A stretch of 64,000 bases of DNA from Pusillimonas sp. UBA6240 (GCA_002441445.1 DJWC01000126.1:19183-83182), one strand, 5' to 3'. Shown: positions 17,871-26,574, numbered from the stretch's first letter. The notes: generated from the sequence alone by a model not told the origin. Program-made: numbers and translations.

Positions 17871-18298
17871 TTCATCCCTCCGATGCGTGGGGTGCAAAAG
17901 CCGAACCATGCCGCCACGCAGGCTAGCAGGGTGACGATCACGGATAAGGCCAGGCCCGCGGGCATGGCCGCCCACGCGTCGCGGGCGTGCAGGAGCGCAT
18001 CGACGAAGCCCAGCACCCATGTGATCAGCAATATCAAGGCATACCAGCCGGCTCCCCGCGCGCGGCGCCGGCTGGGGATGCATAGGTCGACGATGGCGAA
18101 GAGCAGCGCGAGCCCGGCGAATATCAGGCCGCCGACGATGAGCCAGGATGCGAAATTGCTCCATTGGATCTCATAGGTCGAGGCGTATGCCGCATCGCTC
18201 AGCGCCGCGCCCAGAAATAGCGGGACGGTGCCGGCCAGCAGCAATGCATGCAGCGGAAAGATTGCTTCGGAATACCTGCGTTCGATGATGACTTCCAT
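17867..18298 (-). CDS. DUF2231-type integral membrane protein
   Basis: A 143-aa protein with four hydrophobic segments, beginning F-P-L-H-A-L-L-L-A-G-T-V-P. DUF2231 proteins are commonly encoded with sorbosone-type dehydrogenases and may link them to electron transfer. It is upstream of the dehydrogenase and overlaps it by 4 nt (ATGA), so the two are co-translated. No catalytic residues are evident. Confidence 0.75.
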   Translation of the reverse strand: MEVIIERRYSEAIFPLHALLLAGTVPLFLGAALSDAAYASTYEIQWSNFASWLIVGGLIFAGLALLFAIVDLCIPSRRRARGAGWYALILLITWVLGFVDALLHARDAWAAMPAGLALSVIVTLLACVAAWFGFCTPRIGGMK

Positions 18299-18421
18299 TG
18301 CGACGTTCTCCTCGACGGGGTGGGCTCGGGCGCTGCGGCGGGACGGCGTTCAAATGCGAACGATTTCCCAGCAAGCGCCATACCCGAGGCATCTCGAGGA
18401 CGAGCGTCCTGCGTCAACCCT

Positions 18422-19369
18422 TCAAGGAGCGCTGGCCTTATCAAGCAGCTCGACATCCGCCGCGGAAAGCGCAAGGCGGGTGGACCGCATCAGGCTTTCG
18501 AGCTGATCGAGGCGGGTCGCGCTGGCGATCGGCGCGGTCACGCCTTCTCGTTGGATGAGCCAGGCGAGCGCGACTTCCGCGGGAGCGGCGCCGTGCGCTT
18601 CGGCCACCTCGTCGAGAGCGGCGAGAATACGCATCCCCCGGTCATTCAGATAAGCTTCGATGCGGCTGCCGCGCGGGCTTTGGCCCAGGTCGGCGCTACT
18701 GCGGTACTTGCCTGTGAGGAAGCCGCTGGCCAGGCTGTAGTAGGTAATCACCCCCAAGCCCTCGGAAATGGCCAGGTTCCGCAACGCCCCTTCATAATCG
18801 CCGCGATGATAGAGGCTGTACGGCGGCTGAAGCACCTGGTATCGGGGCAGGCCTTGCTCATCGGCCGCCTTCAGCGCCCCGGCAAGCTGTTCCGCCGAGT
18901 GGTTGGATGCGCCGATGGCGCGCACCTTGCCCGCCATGATCAGGCGTTCGTATGCCCGGAGTGTTTCCTCCACCGGCACATCGGGATCGAAGATGTGCGA
19001 AAAATAAACATCCACATGATCGGTCTGCAGCCGACGCAGCGAATCCTCGACGGCGCGTTCGATCCATGCGGCCGACAGGCCTTGCCGCTCCGGCGACATT
19101 TCCATGCCCACCTTGGTAATCAGGACCACACTATCGCGCTTGCCGCGCGATTTCAGCCAATCCCCGATGATGGTCTCGGATTCGCCGCCTCGATTGCCCG
19201 GAACCCAGGTCGAATAAATATCGGCGGTATCGATGGTCTCAAAGCCCGCCTCCACGAACCGGTCGAGCAATTCGAACGACCGCTGCCTGTCGGCGGTCCA
19301 GCCAAACACGTTTCCGCCGAAAACCAGCGGCGAGATGGAAATACCGGTGTCACCCAATGCTCGTTTCAT
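18422..19369 (-). CDS. Aldo/keto reductase
   Basis: A 315-aa NAD(P)H-dependent oxidoreductase barrel. It has the AKR features G-G-N-V-F-G, D-T-A-D-I-Y-S (catalytic Asp and Tyr), L-I-T-K-V-G (catalytic Lys) and F-S-H-I-F (His). The C-terminal part has A-S-A-T-R-L-D-Q-L cofactor contacts. The start is set at M-K-R-A-L-G-D-T-G, with AGGAGC upstream, because the extra upstream residues are not family-like. It resembles the YdhF/general stress AKR clades; the substrate is unknown. Confidence 0.88.
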   Translation of the reverse strand: MKRALGDTGISISPLVFGGNVFGWTADRQRSFELLDRFVEAGFETIDTADIYSTWVPGNRGGESETIIGDWLKSRGKRDSVVLITKVGMEMSPERQGLSAAWIERAVEDSLRRLQTDHVDVYFSHIFDPDVPVEETLRAYERLIMAGKVRAIGASNHSAEQLAGALKAADEQGLPRYQVLQPPYSLYHRGDYEGALRNLAISEGLGVITYYSLASGFLTGKYRSSADLGQSPRGSRIEAYLNDRGMRILAALDEVAEAHGAAPAEVALAWLIQREGVTAPIASATRLDQLESLMRSTRLALSAADVELLDKASAP

Positions 19370-19513
19370 CGTCTGCGCTCCTGAAAAAGGTTGAGGCCTG
19401 AGCAGGCTCCACTGTACATGGATCCGCATATGAAGATGAATCCATCGCAGCGACATCCTCGATATGCGCCGGCCTTCCGCGGCGTCCGCACGCGCACCGT
19501 GGGGCCGCGCTCC

Positions 19514-20269
19514 TTACGCCACAGACCTTTCGATGATCAGATAAACGCCCAATATCAGCAAGCTCGCTAGGAAACAAGTGCGGAAAGCCTTGGGCGAAAG
19601 CAGCCTGCGCAAAAACTGGCCGGCATGCATGCCGGCCAAAGCGGGAATCAGCATGACCAGCGACGCGCCCACGGCTCCGACCGTATAGCTGTCATTGATC
19701 CACAAGCCTGCCGCCAAGGCCACGGTGGAGACGGTGAAAGACACGCCCATGGCTTGTATCAGCGCATCCCGGTCGAGAGACAAGGCCTGCAGATAGGGCA
19801 CGGCCGGCACGACGAATACTCCGGTCGCCGCGGTGATTATCCCCGTCAAGGCGCCGGCCAGCGGCCCCAGCCATTTTTCCGTACGAGCCGGCACATTCAA
19901 TTGCCTGCCGAAAAGCGTCCACCCGGCATAAACGACCAGCGCGGCCCCCAGCGCTATGGATGCCGACTTGCCCGTCGGCGCCCCCAGGATCAGCGCGCCC
20001 GCCAAGGCGCCGATAGCAACGCCCCATTGCATGCCGCCTATCCTGCGCAGCAGCGGCGGCAAAGTCCGCAGCGGCCCCGCTTGCCACAGATTGGTCATCA
20101 AGGAAGGAATGATCAACAATGCGGCGGCTTGAGCCGGCGCCATGAACAGCACCAGCAAGGCCATGGAGATCGTAGGCAAACCCATGCCGACCACCCCTTT
20201 GATCAAGCCCGCCAGCACAAAGACCGCGACGATGAGGAAAAACGAATCTGGCAGAAAATTTGCGATCAT
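19514..20269 (-). CDS. Sulfite exporter TauE/SafE family permease
   Basis: A 251-aa membrane protein with about eight transmembrane segments and two related halves. It shows G-L-I-K-G-V-V-G-M-G-L-P near residue 20 and T-G-V-F-V-V-P in the second half, the TauE/SafE signatures. These proteins move anions such as sulfite, sulfoacetate or organic acids. It is transcribed away from the lysR gene at 20657, with a repeat-rich gap between them. Confidence 0.85.
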   Translation of the reverse strand: MIANFLPDSFFLIVAVFVLAGLIKGVVGMGLPTISMALLVLFMAPAQAAALLIIPSLMTNLWQAGPLRTLPPLLRRIGGMQWGVAIGALAGALILGAPTGKSASIALGAALVVYAGWTLFGRQLNVPARTEKWLGPLAGALTGIITAATGVFVVPAVPYLQALSLDRDALIQAMGVSFTVSTVALAAGLWINDSYTVGAVGASLVMLIPALAGMHAGQFLRRLLSPKAFRTCFLASLLILGVYLIIERSVA

Positions 20270-20354
20270 CCTGAAAAACGCCTTTATCTTTATTTTTGCT
20301 AAGAACCGCTAGCCCGCGCAGGCTTACGGATGCGCGGATACGCGAGCAAGGCGA

Positions 20355-20548
20355 GTTCCATGCGGGGACTTGCGCTTCTTGCGAACGGGCGTGCACTCCT
20401 TGCAGAAGCATGCCCTTCCTTGCGAGAGCGCGCACTCTTTGCCGCGGGCGCATTCCTGTCGGGAATGTGCATTTCCTGCGCGAAAGCACACTTCTTGCGG
20501 AGGCATGCGATTCTTGCGATCGTGTGCATTTCTTGCAATGAAATGCAT
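20355..20548. repeat. Array of about nine degenerate ~19-bp direct repeats
   Basis: Units approximately TTTCTTGCGnnnGCnTGCA begin near 20377, 20398, 20417, 20437, 20454, 20473, 20492, 20511 and 20530, with a weaker unit just before 20377. Lengths are 17-21 nt, the last five exactly 19 nt. The period is not a multiple of 3 and all reading frames stay open, so a protein-coding repeat is unlikely. It lies in the 387-nt gap between the divergent TauE-like and LysR genes. Function unknown. Confidence 0.7.
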
Positions 20549-20588
20549 GCTCCACACGCGAGCAGCCATTCTGACGTATCTGGCTTGG

Positions 20589-20611
20589 TTTGAAAATCCG
20601 GATATTTCAAA
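20589..20611 (+). promoter_or_regulatory. LysR-type dyad upstream of the LysR gene
   Basis: TTTGAAA, 9 nt, TTTCAAA forms a perfect 7-bp dyad containing the T-N11-A pattern favoured by LysR regulators. It lies 46-68 nt before the LysR start and could serve autoregulation, or control of the divergent permease gene. Inference from symmetry only. Confidence 0.45.
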
Positions 20612-20656
20612 GCCAGCCTCAGGCTGCGCCTGATCCACCCGTGCTATGATTTTTTC

Positions 20657-21577
20657 ATGCGCTTCGACCTGACCGATCTACGCCTGTTCTTGAATGTGCA
20701 CGAGGCGGGCACCATCACCGGCGGCGCCCGGCGCTCGCACATGACCCTGGCATCGGCCAGCGAACGCATCAAGGGAATGGAAGACACCCTGGGCGTCGCC
20801 TTGCTGGTACGTGAGCGGCGCGGAGTCAAACTGACGCCTGCCGGAAGGACCCTATTGCACCATGCGCGCGTCGTCCTGCAACAGATGGACCGCATGCGCG
20901 GGGAACTGGACCACTACGGCCAAGGCTTGAAGGGGCATGTACGCCTGCTTTGCAACACTTCTTCCCTCAGCGAATATCTGCCCGAAATACTCAGCGCCTT
21001 CTTGACGGAGCATCCGAAAATTTCAGTGGATCTCGAAGAACGGCCCAGTTATGAAATCGCCGACGCCATACGCACTGGAATGGCCGACATCGGACTGGTC
21101 GCCACTTCCGCGGACCTGCAGGGCCTGGAAACCTACCCCTTCCGCCCCGACTCGCTGGTATTGATCGTGGCCCGCGGCCATGAACTGGCCTCACGCGCAT
21201 CCATCAGCCTTCCCGATGTCGTCGACCATGATTTCGTCGGCCTACTGGAAGGCAGCGCCCTGCAGGAACACGTAACCCAGCACGCGCGGCGGGCCGGCAA
21301 GCAGGTCTTCTATCGCGCGCGCCTGCGCAATATCGACGCCGTATGCCGCATGGTCGGCCATGGCGTCGGCATCGGAGTGGTACCCAAAACCGCCGCCATA
21401 CGCTGCGCCAGATCCGCCCGAATCAAGCGCATCGAACTCACCGACCCTTGGGCCACCAGAGACCTCGTGCTATGCGTACGCAACGCTCAGGACCTGCCGC
21501 TCTATGCCAAGAAAATGATGCAGCACATCTTGAATTCCGCCCCCGGCAAGCCTGCGCAAGAAACACCCTCTACATAA
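20657..21577 (+). CDS. LysR-family transcriptional regulator
   Basis: A 306-aa regulator. Residues 1-60 form the winged HTH (F-D-L-T-D-L-R-L-F-L-N-V-H-E, with A-S-E-R-I-K-G-M-E recognition helix) and residues 90-295 the effector-binding domain. It is divergent from the TauE/SafE permease, the usual layout for a regulator and its target. The effector is unknown. A TATGAT -10-like box lies at 20645-20650 but no clear SD is seen. Confidence 0.88.
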   Translation: MRFDLTDLRLFLNVHEAGTITGGARRSHMTLASASERIKGMEDTLGVALLVRERRGVKLTPAGRTLLHHARVVLQQMDRMRGELDHYGQGLKGHVRLLCNTSSLSEYLPEILSAFLTEHPKISVDLEERPSYEIADAIRTGMADIGLVATSADLQGLETYPFRPDSLVLIVARGHELASRASISLPDVVDHDFVGLLEGSALQEHVTQHARRAGKQVFYRARLRNIDAVCRMVGHGVGIGVVPKTAAIRCARSARIKRIELTDPWATRDLVLCVRNAQDLPLYAKKMMQHILNSAPGKPAQETPST

Positions 21578-21732
21578 GGCCGCATAGCTCGCCCCACGCT
21601 CCTGGACGACCTTGCCTGCTTCTGGATGACGTCGTCATAAAGACCGGCTACCGCAGCGCCGAACGCTTCCACGATCAGGAGCAGACTGCCAACTCCCTCG
21701 GCCAAGCTATTCAATACCTCTGACGCCATTGA

Positions 21733-21967
21733 GCTTTAACCAGTGCGCATTTGCTGGTCAGATTAAAATGACCGTGAGGAGGCCCGCCATGCGCAGTAAG
21801 TTCCGTCCAGTGCGCATTTCCTAGTCAGATAAAATCCCGGGACCAGCAGCCACGCCAGCCAGGCTGTTCCAGCCAGTGCGCATTTCCTAGTCAGATAAAA
21901 TCCGGTCCGGCAGTGGCTCGAATCCCTCGAAGTTCCAGCCAGTGCGCATTTCCTAGTCAGATAAAAT
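21733..21967 (+). CRISPR. Type II-C CRISPR array, 4 repeats and 3 spacers
   Basis: Three 36-nt repeats at 21800-21835, 21866-21901 and 21932-21967 begin GTTCC, share the core CCAGTGCGCATTTCCTAGTC and end AGATAAAAT. The last two are identical; the first differs near its start. A degenerate 37-nt repeat at 21733-21769 has several changes. All three spacers are exactly 30 nt (21770-21799, 21836-21865, 21902-21931), the II-C norm. The tracrRNA anti-repeat at 26459 shows that crRNA is read from the + strand. No spacer matches elsewhere in this window were noticed. The array is convergent with cas2. Confidence 0.95.
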
Positions 21968-21972
21968 CGGAA

Positions 21973-22012
21973 CCCGGCAACCTCTTGATGAAAAAGAGGT
22001 TTGTCGGGATTT
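21973..22012 (+). terminator. Terminator between CRISPR array and cas2
   Basis: CCCGGCAACCTCTT (21973-21986) pairs with AAGAGGTTTGTCGGG (21994-22008) across a short loop, followed by ATTTT. It follows the last repeat and would end array transcripts before they run into the convergent cas operon. Confidence 0.65.
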
Positions 22013-22036
22013 TCGATCTTTTTTGCACTCTTATTC

Positions 22037-22363
22037 CTAGAATAGATTGAATTGATCGGGCGCTTTTTGTGGCTCTTGTTGTGCCCTGCAATAGTATGAA
22101 ATGATGCGCTCATACTGCTTGTCCGTAAATTGTATGATGTTTACCTTGCCTCCGGGTGGTAAAGCCGCCTCTACCCGCTTGCAATAGGTGTCGATCTGCG
22201 CGGGCCCCGTACAAAAGCGCACGTAAACGCTGAACTGGCTCATCTCGAAACCGAGGTCCAGCAGGGTGTTGCGAAACTCTGTTGCCGCCTTGCGTTCAGC
22301 CTTCTCCAGAACAGGCAAATCAAACATCACCAACATCCACATAAGCCGATACCCCGATAACAT
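22037..22363 (-). CDS. cas2: CRISPR-associated endoribonuclease Cas2
   Basis: A 108-aa Cas2. The ferredoxin-fold start R-L-M-W-M-L-V-M-F-D-L-P has the conserved Asp, followed by F-R-N-T-L-L-D-L-G-F and Q-F-S-V-Y-V-R-F, as in type II-C Cas2. I used the internal ATG (complement of 22361-22363), 2 nt after the cas1 stop; the open frame extends upstream inside cas1. With Cas1 it forms the spacer-integration complex. It is the last gene of the cas9-cas1-cas2 operon. Confidence 0.93.
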   Translation of the reverse strand: MLSGYRLMWMLVMFDLPVLEKAERKAATEFRNTLLDLGFEMSQFSVYVRFCTGPAQIDTYCKRVEAALPPGGKVNIIQFTDKQYERIISYYCRAQQEPQKAPDQFNLF

Positions 22364-22365
22364 TG

Positions 22366-23295
22366 CTATTCGTCCGACAAGGACGCCGCCATGGACAAAG
22401 GCAATCCCGGCAAGGGGAGATCCAGCCTGGTCCGCTCTCCCAAATATACTTGCGCCAGCGAAACGGCTACACGTTGTATGCACACGCTCACGGGCGTTGC
22501 ACCAACGTCCGTCAGCATGTCGTCATATAGCGTCTGTACTAGCGCCCTTTTCGTTTCGGGCCCAACTTCTTTCTCGCCTTGCTTCTGTAGCAGCCAGACC
22601 TTGATATCAATCAATGGCCGAAACGGTTCGATCAAATCGTCCACCAGCCTCATGGGATTGCCGGCATTGCTATGGAACAGGCCAATACTGGGATGCAGGC
22701 CCGCTCCTATCACAGCTCTGGCCGTCGCCGACCGCAAAATGGTATAGCCATAATTAAGAAGGTTGTTGACGCCGCCCAAACTCTGATCGCGTCGAAACTC
22801 TCCGCCAAATAACAGCCCCCAATACCGCCTTGCCCCTTGAGCCTCCAAATTGCCCGCATCGCCGCTCTTGACCTTCTTCGCCAGCGCCAGCAAGGGCATG
22901 AACGGTGCTCCAACGGCTTCAAGCACCGCGGCTTGCTGCTCCAGCTTGCTGCGCACTATGGCCGCCCATATCTGTTTATGCAAAGGACGTTTGGCGGCGA
23001 TTTGCGCATCGATCCGGCGAGATTGTTCATAATTCCCATCGGTTGGCAATAGCATGCCAACGGGACTGTGATTGGCGGCACACAAAACGAATGGGGCGCC
23101 ACGCTGAGCCAATTCAACCAAGAGATTATTTGTGTAGCTCAAGCCGTGAGCATTGGCGATCACAGCTCCGATGTCATCCAGGGGGACCTGCCCCAGCTCC
23201 TTTCGCTCGCCTTCAGTATCGCGCACCACCATAAAACCGCGATGCGCAAATAAATGCCGCCTGTCATCCGCGATTTCAACGATGCGCCCTATCAT
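22366..23295 (-). CDS. cas1: CRISPR-associated integrase Cas1
   Basis: A 309-aa type II Cas1. The N-terminal beta-domain begins M-I-G-R-I-V-E-I-A-D-D. The catalytic part includes F-H-S-N-A-G-N-P-M-R-L-V-D-D-L-I-E-P-F, carrying the conserved His and Glu/Asp metal ligands. Length is normal for II-C. It starts 23 nt after the cas9 stop and nearly abuts cas2, so it is translated as part of one operon. Role: integration of new spacers. Confidence 0.95.
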   Translation of the reverse strand: MIGRIVEIADDRRHLFAHRGFMVVRDTEGERKELGQVPLDDIGAVIANAHGLSYTNNLLVELAQRGAPFVLCAANHSPVGMLLPTDGNYEQSRRIDAQIAAKRPLHKQIWAAIVRSKLEQQAAVLEAVGAPFMPLLALAKKVKSGDAGNLEAQGARRYWGLLFGGEFRRDQSLGGVNNLLNYGYTILRSATARAVIGAGLHPSIGLFHSNAGNPMRLVDDLIEPFRPLIDIKVWLLQKQGEKEVGPETKRALVQTLYDDMLTDVGATPVSVCIQRVAVSLAQVYLGERTRLDLPLPGLPLSMAASLSDE

Positions 23296-23318
23296 TACGG
23301 GACTCCTCTATCACTTGC

Positions 23319-26300
23319 TCATGGGATATATCCCGGATCGGCAAGTCGTCCCGCTGGAGAAATAGTCACCCGCCTGGCCTTTGCCTTATTCAAAGACCCC
23401 GCCATTTTGGAGACATAGGAGAATGAATCGTTTTTATCACGGTTGCGTGCATCGACATTGGCCTCATGAATGTCCGCAAAATATATTTGGCCATTACCGC
23501 TAATCTTGGCCACACGCCAGGTTTTCAGTTCGCCATTATCTTCCAGCCGGACGATGTCGTTGATCATCAGCCTCATCACCAGCGAACGGCCGCTCAGACC
23601 GCAACCTGGATGGCGCAGCCGGTTCCAACCGTTCACACGGCCATGCTCACGAATCACCTGATAGGCCTGATAAGTCGAAATCACCTCGCCCACCCATTTT
23701 CCAGAAGCCTCGTCACGTACGATTTCAATACAGTAATTACTGTCGCCCTTATATCCCTTGTAAGGTTTGGGGCTGCCGTCGGGCAAGAATCCATGCCTCG
23801 GGCCCGCCTTGGCGCTGGAAATCGGAATTACGGCCAACTTTTCGGTAGTTCGCACACGAACGCCATCCACTTCTTTGCGCACCCGCACATAGCCTCCCGG
23901 TAACAGCCCATAGGCGGTATCGTTGTGCATGGCTTTTTCATAACTGTGATCCGGCTTATGGCTGACCCAAATATGGCTGACAGCACGCTTGACGTGATCC
24001 CGATAAGTCGGCCATGGCATAGGCATATTCTTCAGCAAGCGCCCATGCAATTGGTCACGAGCTCTTGCGCTCGTATCCGACATGATCTGCAATAACCAGC
24101 GATCCGTCACGCCAATGACGCAGGCATCAATGGCATGATGCCGATGATCCTCCCGGTTCTTTTGTCCCCGCCACCCCAAGATGTCGGGATTATTCAAGCC
24201 GAAGATACGCCGTAGCATGGACGTCAATTGCCCCGGCACCACCCATGTTGCCCGCGGGCATATCCATTCCAGATACTCCTTGGCGAGGCGGCTGAGATAG
24301 CGCGTATCATTCAAGGCCCGATCAAGAAAGCTTTTATCATTCTTCAGCCATTGCTCCATGCTGTCCTGCGCGAATCGATAACGCTTGCGCTGCGGCATGG
24401 CTTGCGCTCGCTGCAGGATGTCGTCATATTTGAATCCGGCCACTTCCTGCCGGCCAAACGCTTCCCATGGCGCGCAATCGCCCTTGAGGCGATTGGCTCG
24501 CCGCAGGGCGACCGTCTTGTTATTGAGGCTATCGTCCAGCGTTTTTGCAAAAGGCAGAATATGCTCGATCTCGACCTCATCGCTGAACAACATCTTTAGA
24601 CCGATTTGCTCCCCGCTGTATGGGCAGCACCGCTTCACGGGATCAAAGCTCAATTCCTCCCAAAGAATCCGCTTTTCGATCAGCTCGCGTTTGACCTGCT
24701 CTTCGCCAATTCCCAACACATCCGCAATTTCTCGCCGATAAAGCGTATTGCGTTGTTGATTTGCAGCCTGCTCCCGCTCAGTCTCGCGCTTTTGTTCCCA
24801 AGTCTGTTTCAGGTCGCGCGCCAGCTCAATCACTACTTGAGCCGGATGCCCATAACGCCGGATCAGTTCATTGACTACGGCACGTACTTGATTCAAGCCA
24901 ACGTGTACCGTCGGATTGCTGATCCGGCCGAAACGCCGTTCTTCCGGATCTTCAGGATTGCCGGTACCGAAGCCGACATGGCGTTCCAGAGCCTTGCCGT
25001 AGTATGGCAATTCCGGCAGAATCTCTCCCGTCGCGCGCGCTCCCAAGTCGCTATGGTGATCGATGCCGGCCGCCAGGACCGCCTTGTCATAAGTACGGAC
25101 GTCTTCCTGCAACGCAGATAGAATTTTCCGTATCGCCTTCAGGCTCAAACGGCCATAGCCCTCGGGCAGCGCAACATTCGCAATGGCTTCGGCTTGCGCC
25201 TCGTCTACGCCAGTATGCTCCTGTAGCCACGCAATCAAGGCGGATTCATTTTCTTCCATCAGCAGACGCATGACGATCTCGTCTTGCAAGGCTTCATCAA
25301 ACCGGCCCCAGCGTGATCCGAAGTGCTGCTTCTTCGACAGGATGCAACTGGTTGTATTGCCTTTGAACTCTTGCCGTTTAAGATCCTCAATACTGAAGGT
25401 CGCGCCACTGCCAAGGCCTGCAATCGCCCGCAATTGCTGAAATGTCTTTTTGACGCTCGTTTCCAGGGCTGCTGCCATGGCGTCCCGCTGAGCCAGCGTC
25501 AGAGGCCTTTCCACCAGGCTATCATCCAGCCAGCGCAAATTATTCAGTTCCTGATAAAAACGAAAGCGCTGCACACTGGGCAATGCGAGGGGCGCACGGG
25601 CTTCCTTTGTGTAAAAGGTGCAACGCCCGGGGTCGACGGGTCGAAGCCGTCGCTGAAATAGCAGGATGTCGCGCAATTCGGCCCTGGCTTGTTCATGGAA
25701 CAGCTCGGGGTTCAGCTTAGCCTGCCTGGCCCATAAAACATCGAACTCGTGCTCGACCATAGCGCGATCGATATACAGGTCATAGCTCTTCTCAATCTTT
25801 GTCTTGCCCGCATCTGTTGTGATTCGCTGTGCATTGAACCGGGCGCGTACCTTCTGGCCTTGCCGGCTACGCTGATACAACCACTCGCCCACGGTGCAAA
25901 AGCCCCCTTCCTCCAGTGCATTACGTACGCTCGATATGGTGCTCTTCATCACGCTACTATCGGTTTCCCGCTTGTCAGTCTTGCGATTGCTTTTGAATCC
26001 GCGTCGCTGATTGAGATGGAACAATGCCCTGCCAAATTCGTGCGCAGCCAGCGCCCGATTCAGGCCTTCCGCACGCAGCCTGTATGGATCAAGCACTTCC
26101 AGAGCCTTTCGTTCTTTCTCGTCCGCGGGAAAGAATCCATGCTTGATCAATGCGGCAATCAATTTGCTTTTACGTTTAAGCAGGCGATCACGCCGTCGCC
26201 GCATGGCACGCGCCAATCGCCGCGTCACTGCCAACGACGTTCCATCTTTGGGATTGCGGCCATCGGAAAAAATCCGGACACCGCTTAACACCAAGGCTAT

Positions 26301-26387
26301 AGGCTTGTTTTCAGCGTTTATCCTGAATACCGCCCAACCGAGTGAAGTCGGACCGAGGTCCAGTGCTAGCCGATAACGGAAAGGCAT
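23319..26387 (-). CDS. cas9: Type II-C CRISPR effector nuclease Cas9
   Basis: A compact 1022-aa Cas9, similar in size to Neisseria and Campylobacter forms. RuvC-I L-A-L-D-L-G-P-T-S-L-G-W has Asp10, followed by an Arg-rich bridge helix (R-R-L-A-R-A-M-R-R-R-R-D-R-L). RuvC-II is V-I-E-L-A-R-D-L. The HNH is E-I-E-H-I-L-P-F with His609 and N-N-K-T-V-A-L after it. RuvC-III is H-H-A-I-D-A with Asp754. The C-terminal third is the PAM-interacting region; PAM cannot be read from sequence. A strong SD (AAGGAGGGG) precedes the ATG. All catalytic residues are intact, so it should be active. Confidence 0.97.
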   Translation of the reverse strand: MPFRYRLALDLGPTSLGWAVFRINAENKPIALVLSGVRIFSDGRNPKDGTSLAVTRRLARAMRRRRDRLLKRKSKLIAALIKHGFFPADEKERKALEVLDPYRLRAEGLNRALAAHEFGRALFHLNQRRGFKSNRKTDKRETDSSVMKSTISSVRNALEEGGFCTVGEWLYQRSRQGQKVRARFNAQRITTDAGKTKIEKSYDLYIDRAMVEHEFDVLWARQAKLNPELFHEQARAELRDILLFQRRLRPVDPGRCTFYTKEARAPLALPSVQRFRFYQELNNLRWLDDSLVERPLTLAQRDAMAAALETSVKKTFQQLRAIAGLGSGATFSIEDLKRQEFKGNTTSCILSKKQHFGSRWGRFDEALQDEIVMRLLMEENESALIAWLQEHTGVDEAQAEAIANVALPEGYGRLSLKAIRKILSALQEDVRTYDKAVLAAGIDHHSDLGARATGEILPELPYYGKALERHVGFGTGNPEDPEERRFGRISNPTVHVGLNQVRAVVNELIRRYGHPAQVVIELARDLKQTWEQKRETEREQAANQQRNTLYRREIADVLGIGEEQVKRELIEKRILWEELSFDPVKRCCPYSGEQIGLKMLFSDEVEIEHILPFAKTLDDSLNNKTVALRRANRLKGDCAPWEAFGRQEVAGFKYDDILQRAQAMPQRKRYRFAQDSMEQWLKNDKSFLDRALNDTRYLSRLAKEYLEWICPRATWVVPGQLTSMLRRIFGLNNPDILGWRGQKNREDHRHHAIDACVIGVTDRWLLQIMSDTSARARDQLHGRLLKNMPMPWPTYRDHVKRAVSHIWVSHKPDHSYEKAMHNDTAYGLLPGGYVRVRKEVDGVRVRTTEKLAVIPISSAKAGPRHGFLPDGSPKPYKGYKGDSNYCIEIVRDEASGKWVGEVISTYQAYQVIREHGRVNGWNRLRHPGCGLSGRSLVMRLMINDIVRLEDNGELKTWRVAKISGNGQIYFADIHEANVDARNRDKNDSFSYVSKMAGSLNKAKARRVTISPAGRLADPGYIP

Positions 26388-26420
26388 ATCCCCTCCTTGT
26401 AATATTTTGTTCTAAATTTA

Positions 26421-26450
26421 TTGCATTTATTCAAGGGCGTGAGCTATCAT
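26421..26450 (+). promoter_or_regulatory. tracrRNA promoter
   Basis: TTGCAT (26421-26426) and TATCAT (26445-26450) are separated by 18 nt, a plausible sigma70 promoter. Initiation about 7 nt downstream would start the RNA at the anti-repeat. The cas9 promoter must lie on the opposite strand of the same gap. Confidence 0.6.
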
Positions 26451-26456
26451 CTGCTT

Positions 26457-26545
26457 GCATCTGACTAGGATATGCGTACTGGATGCTAACAAGCTGAGAG
26501 ATCGCACCAAATGGAAAAGCCGCTATACGCGGCTTTTCGCTTTTT
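26457..26545 (+). ncRNA. tracrRNA for the type II-C Cas9
   Basis: Positions 26459-26490 are complementary to the CRISPR repeat: ATCTGACTAGGA, then ATGCG, ACTGG and AAC match the repeat's reverse complement, with changes at 26471 and 26477 and near 26483-26487 that would give bulges or a G-U pair. A short stem region follows (AAGCTGAGAGATCGCAC). A 9-bp terminator hairpin, AAAAGCCGC (26515-26523) and GCGGCTTTT (26529-26537), leads to T5 at 26541-26545. It is divergent from cas9 and on the same strand sense as the array, as needed for pairing. Confidence 0.88.
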
Positions 26546-26574
26546 CTGGCCAGGATATGCGTACTGGCTGGACC
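26545..26574 (+). repeat. Second anti-repeat copy just after the tracrRNA terminator
   Basis: TCTGGCCAGGATATGCGTAC and the following TGGCTGGACC resemble the tracrRNA anti-repeat. They share its two diagnostic differences from the CRISPR repeat (GGATATGCGTACTGG instead of GGAAATGCGCACTGG). It is therefore a duplicate of the anti-repeat and not a stray CRISPR repeat. No nexus or terminator of the tracrRNA type follows; a palindrome and an IS element do. Confidence 0.75.

Noticed and set aside
20299..20638. Small Cys/His/Arg-rich open frames across the 19-bp repeats, possibly zinc-finger-like
   Set aside because: The repeat period of 19 nt is not a multiple of 3, so each unit shifts frame; all frames are open by composition.
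20651..20658. TTTTTCAT, a sequence reported as Tn4371-type attachment site
   Set aside because: It overlaps the start codon of an intact LysR gene, and no second copy or integrase is nearby, so it is most likely chance.
21770..21931. Possible self-targeting spacers
   Set aside because: No match of the three spacers to other parts of the window was seen by eye.
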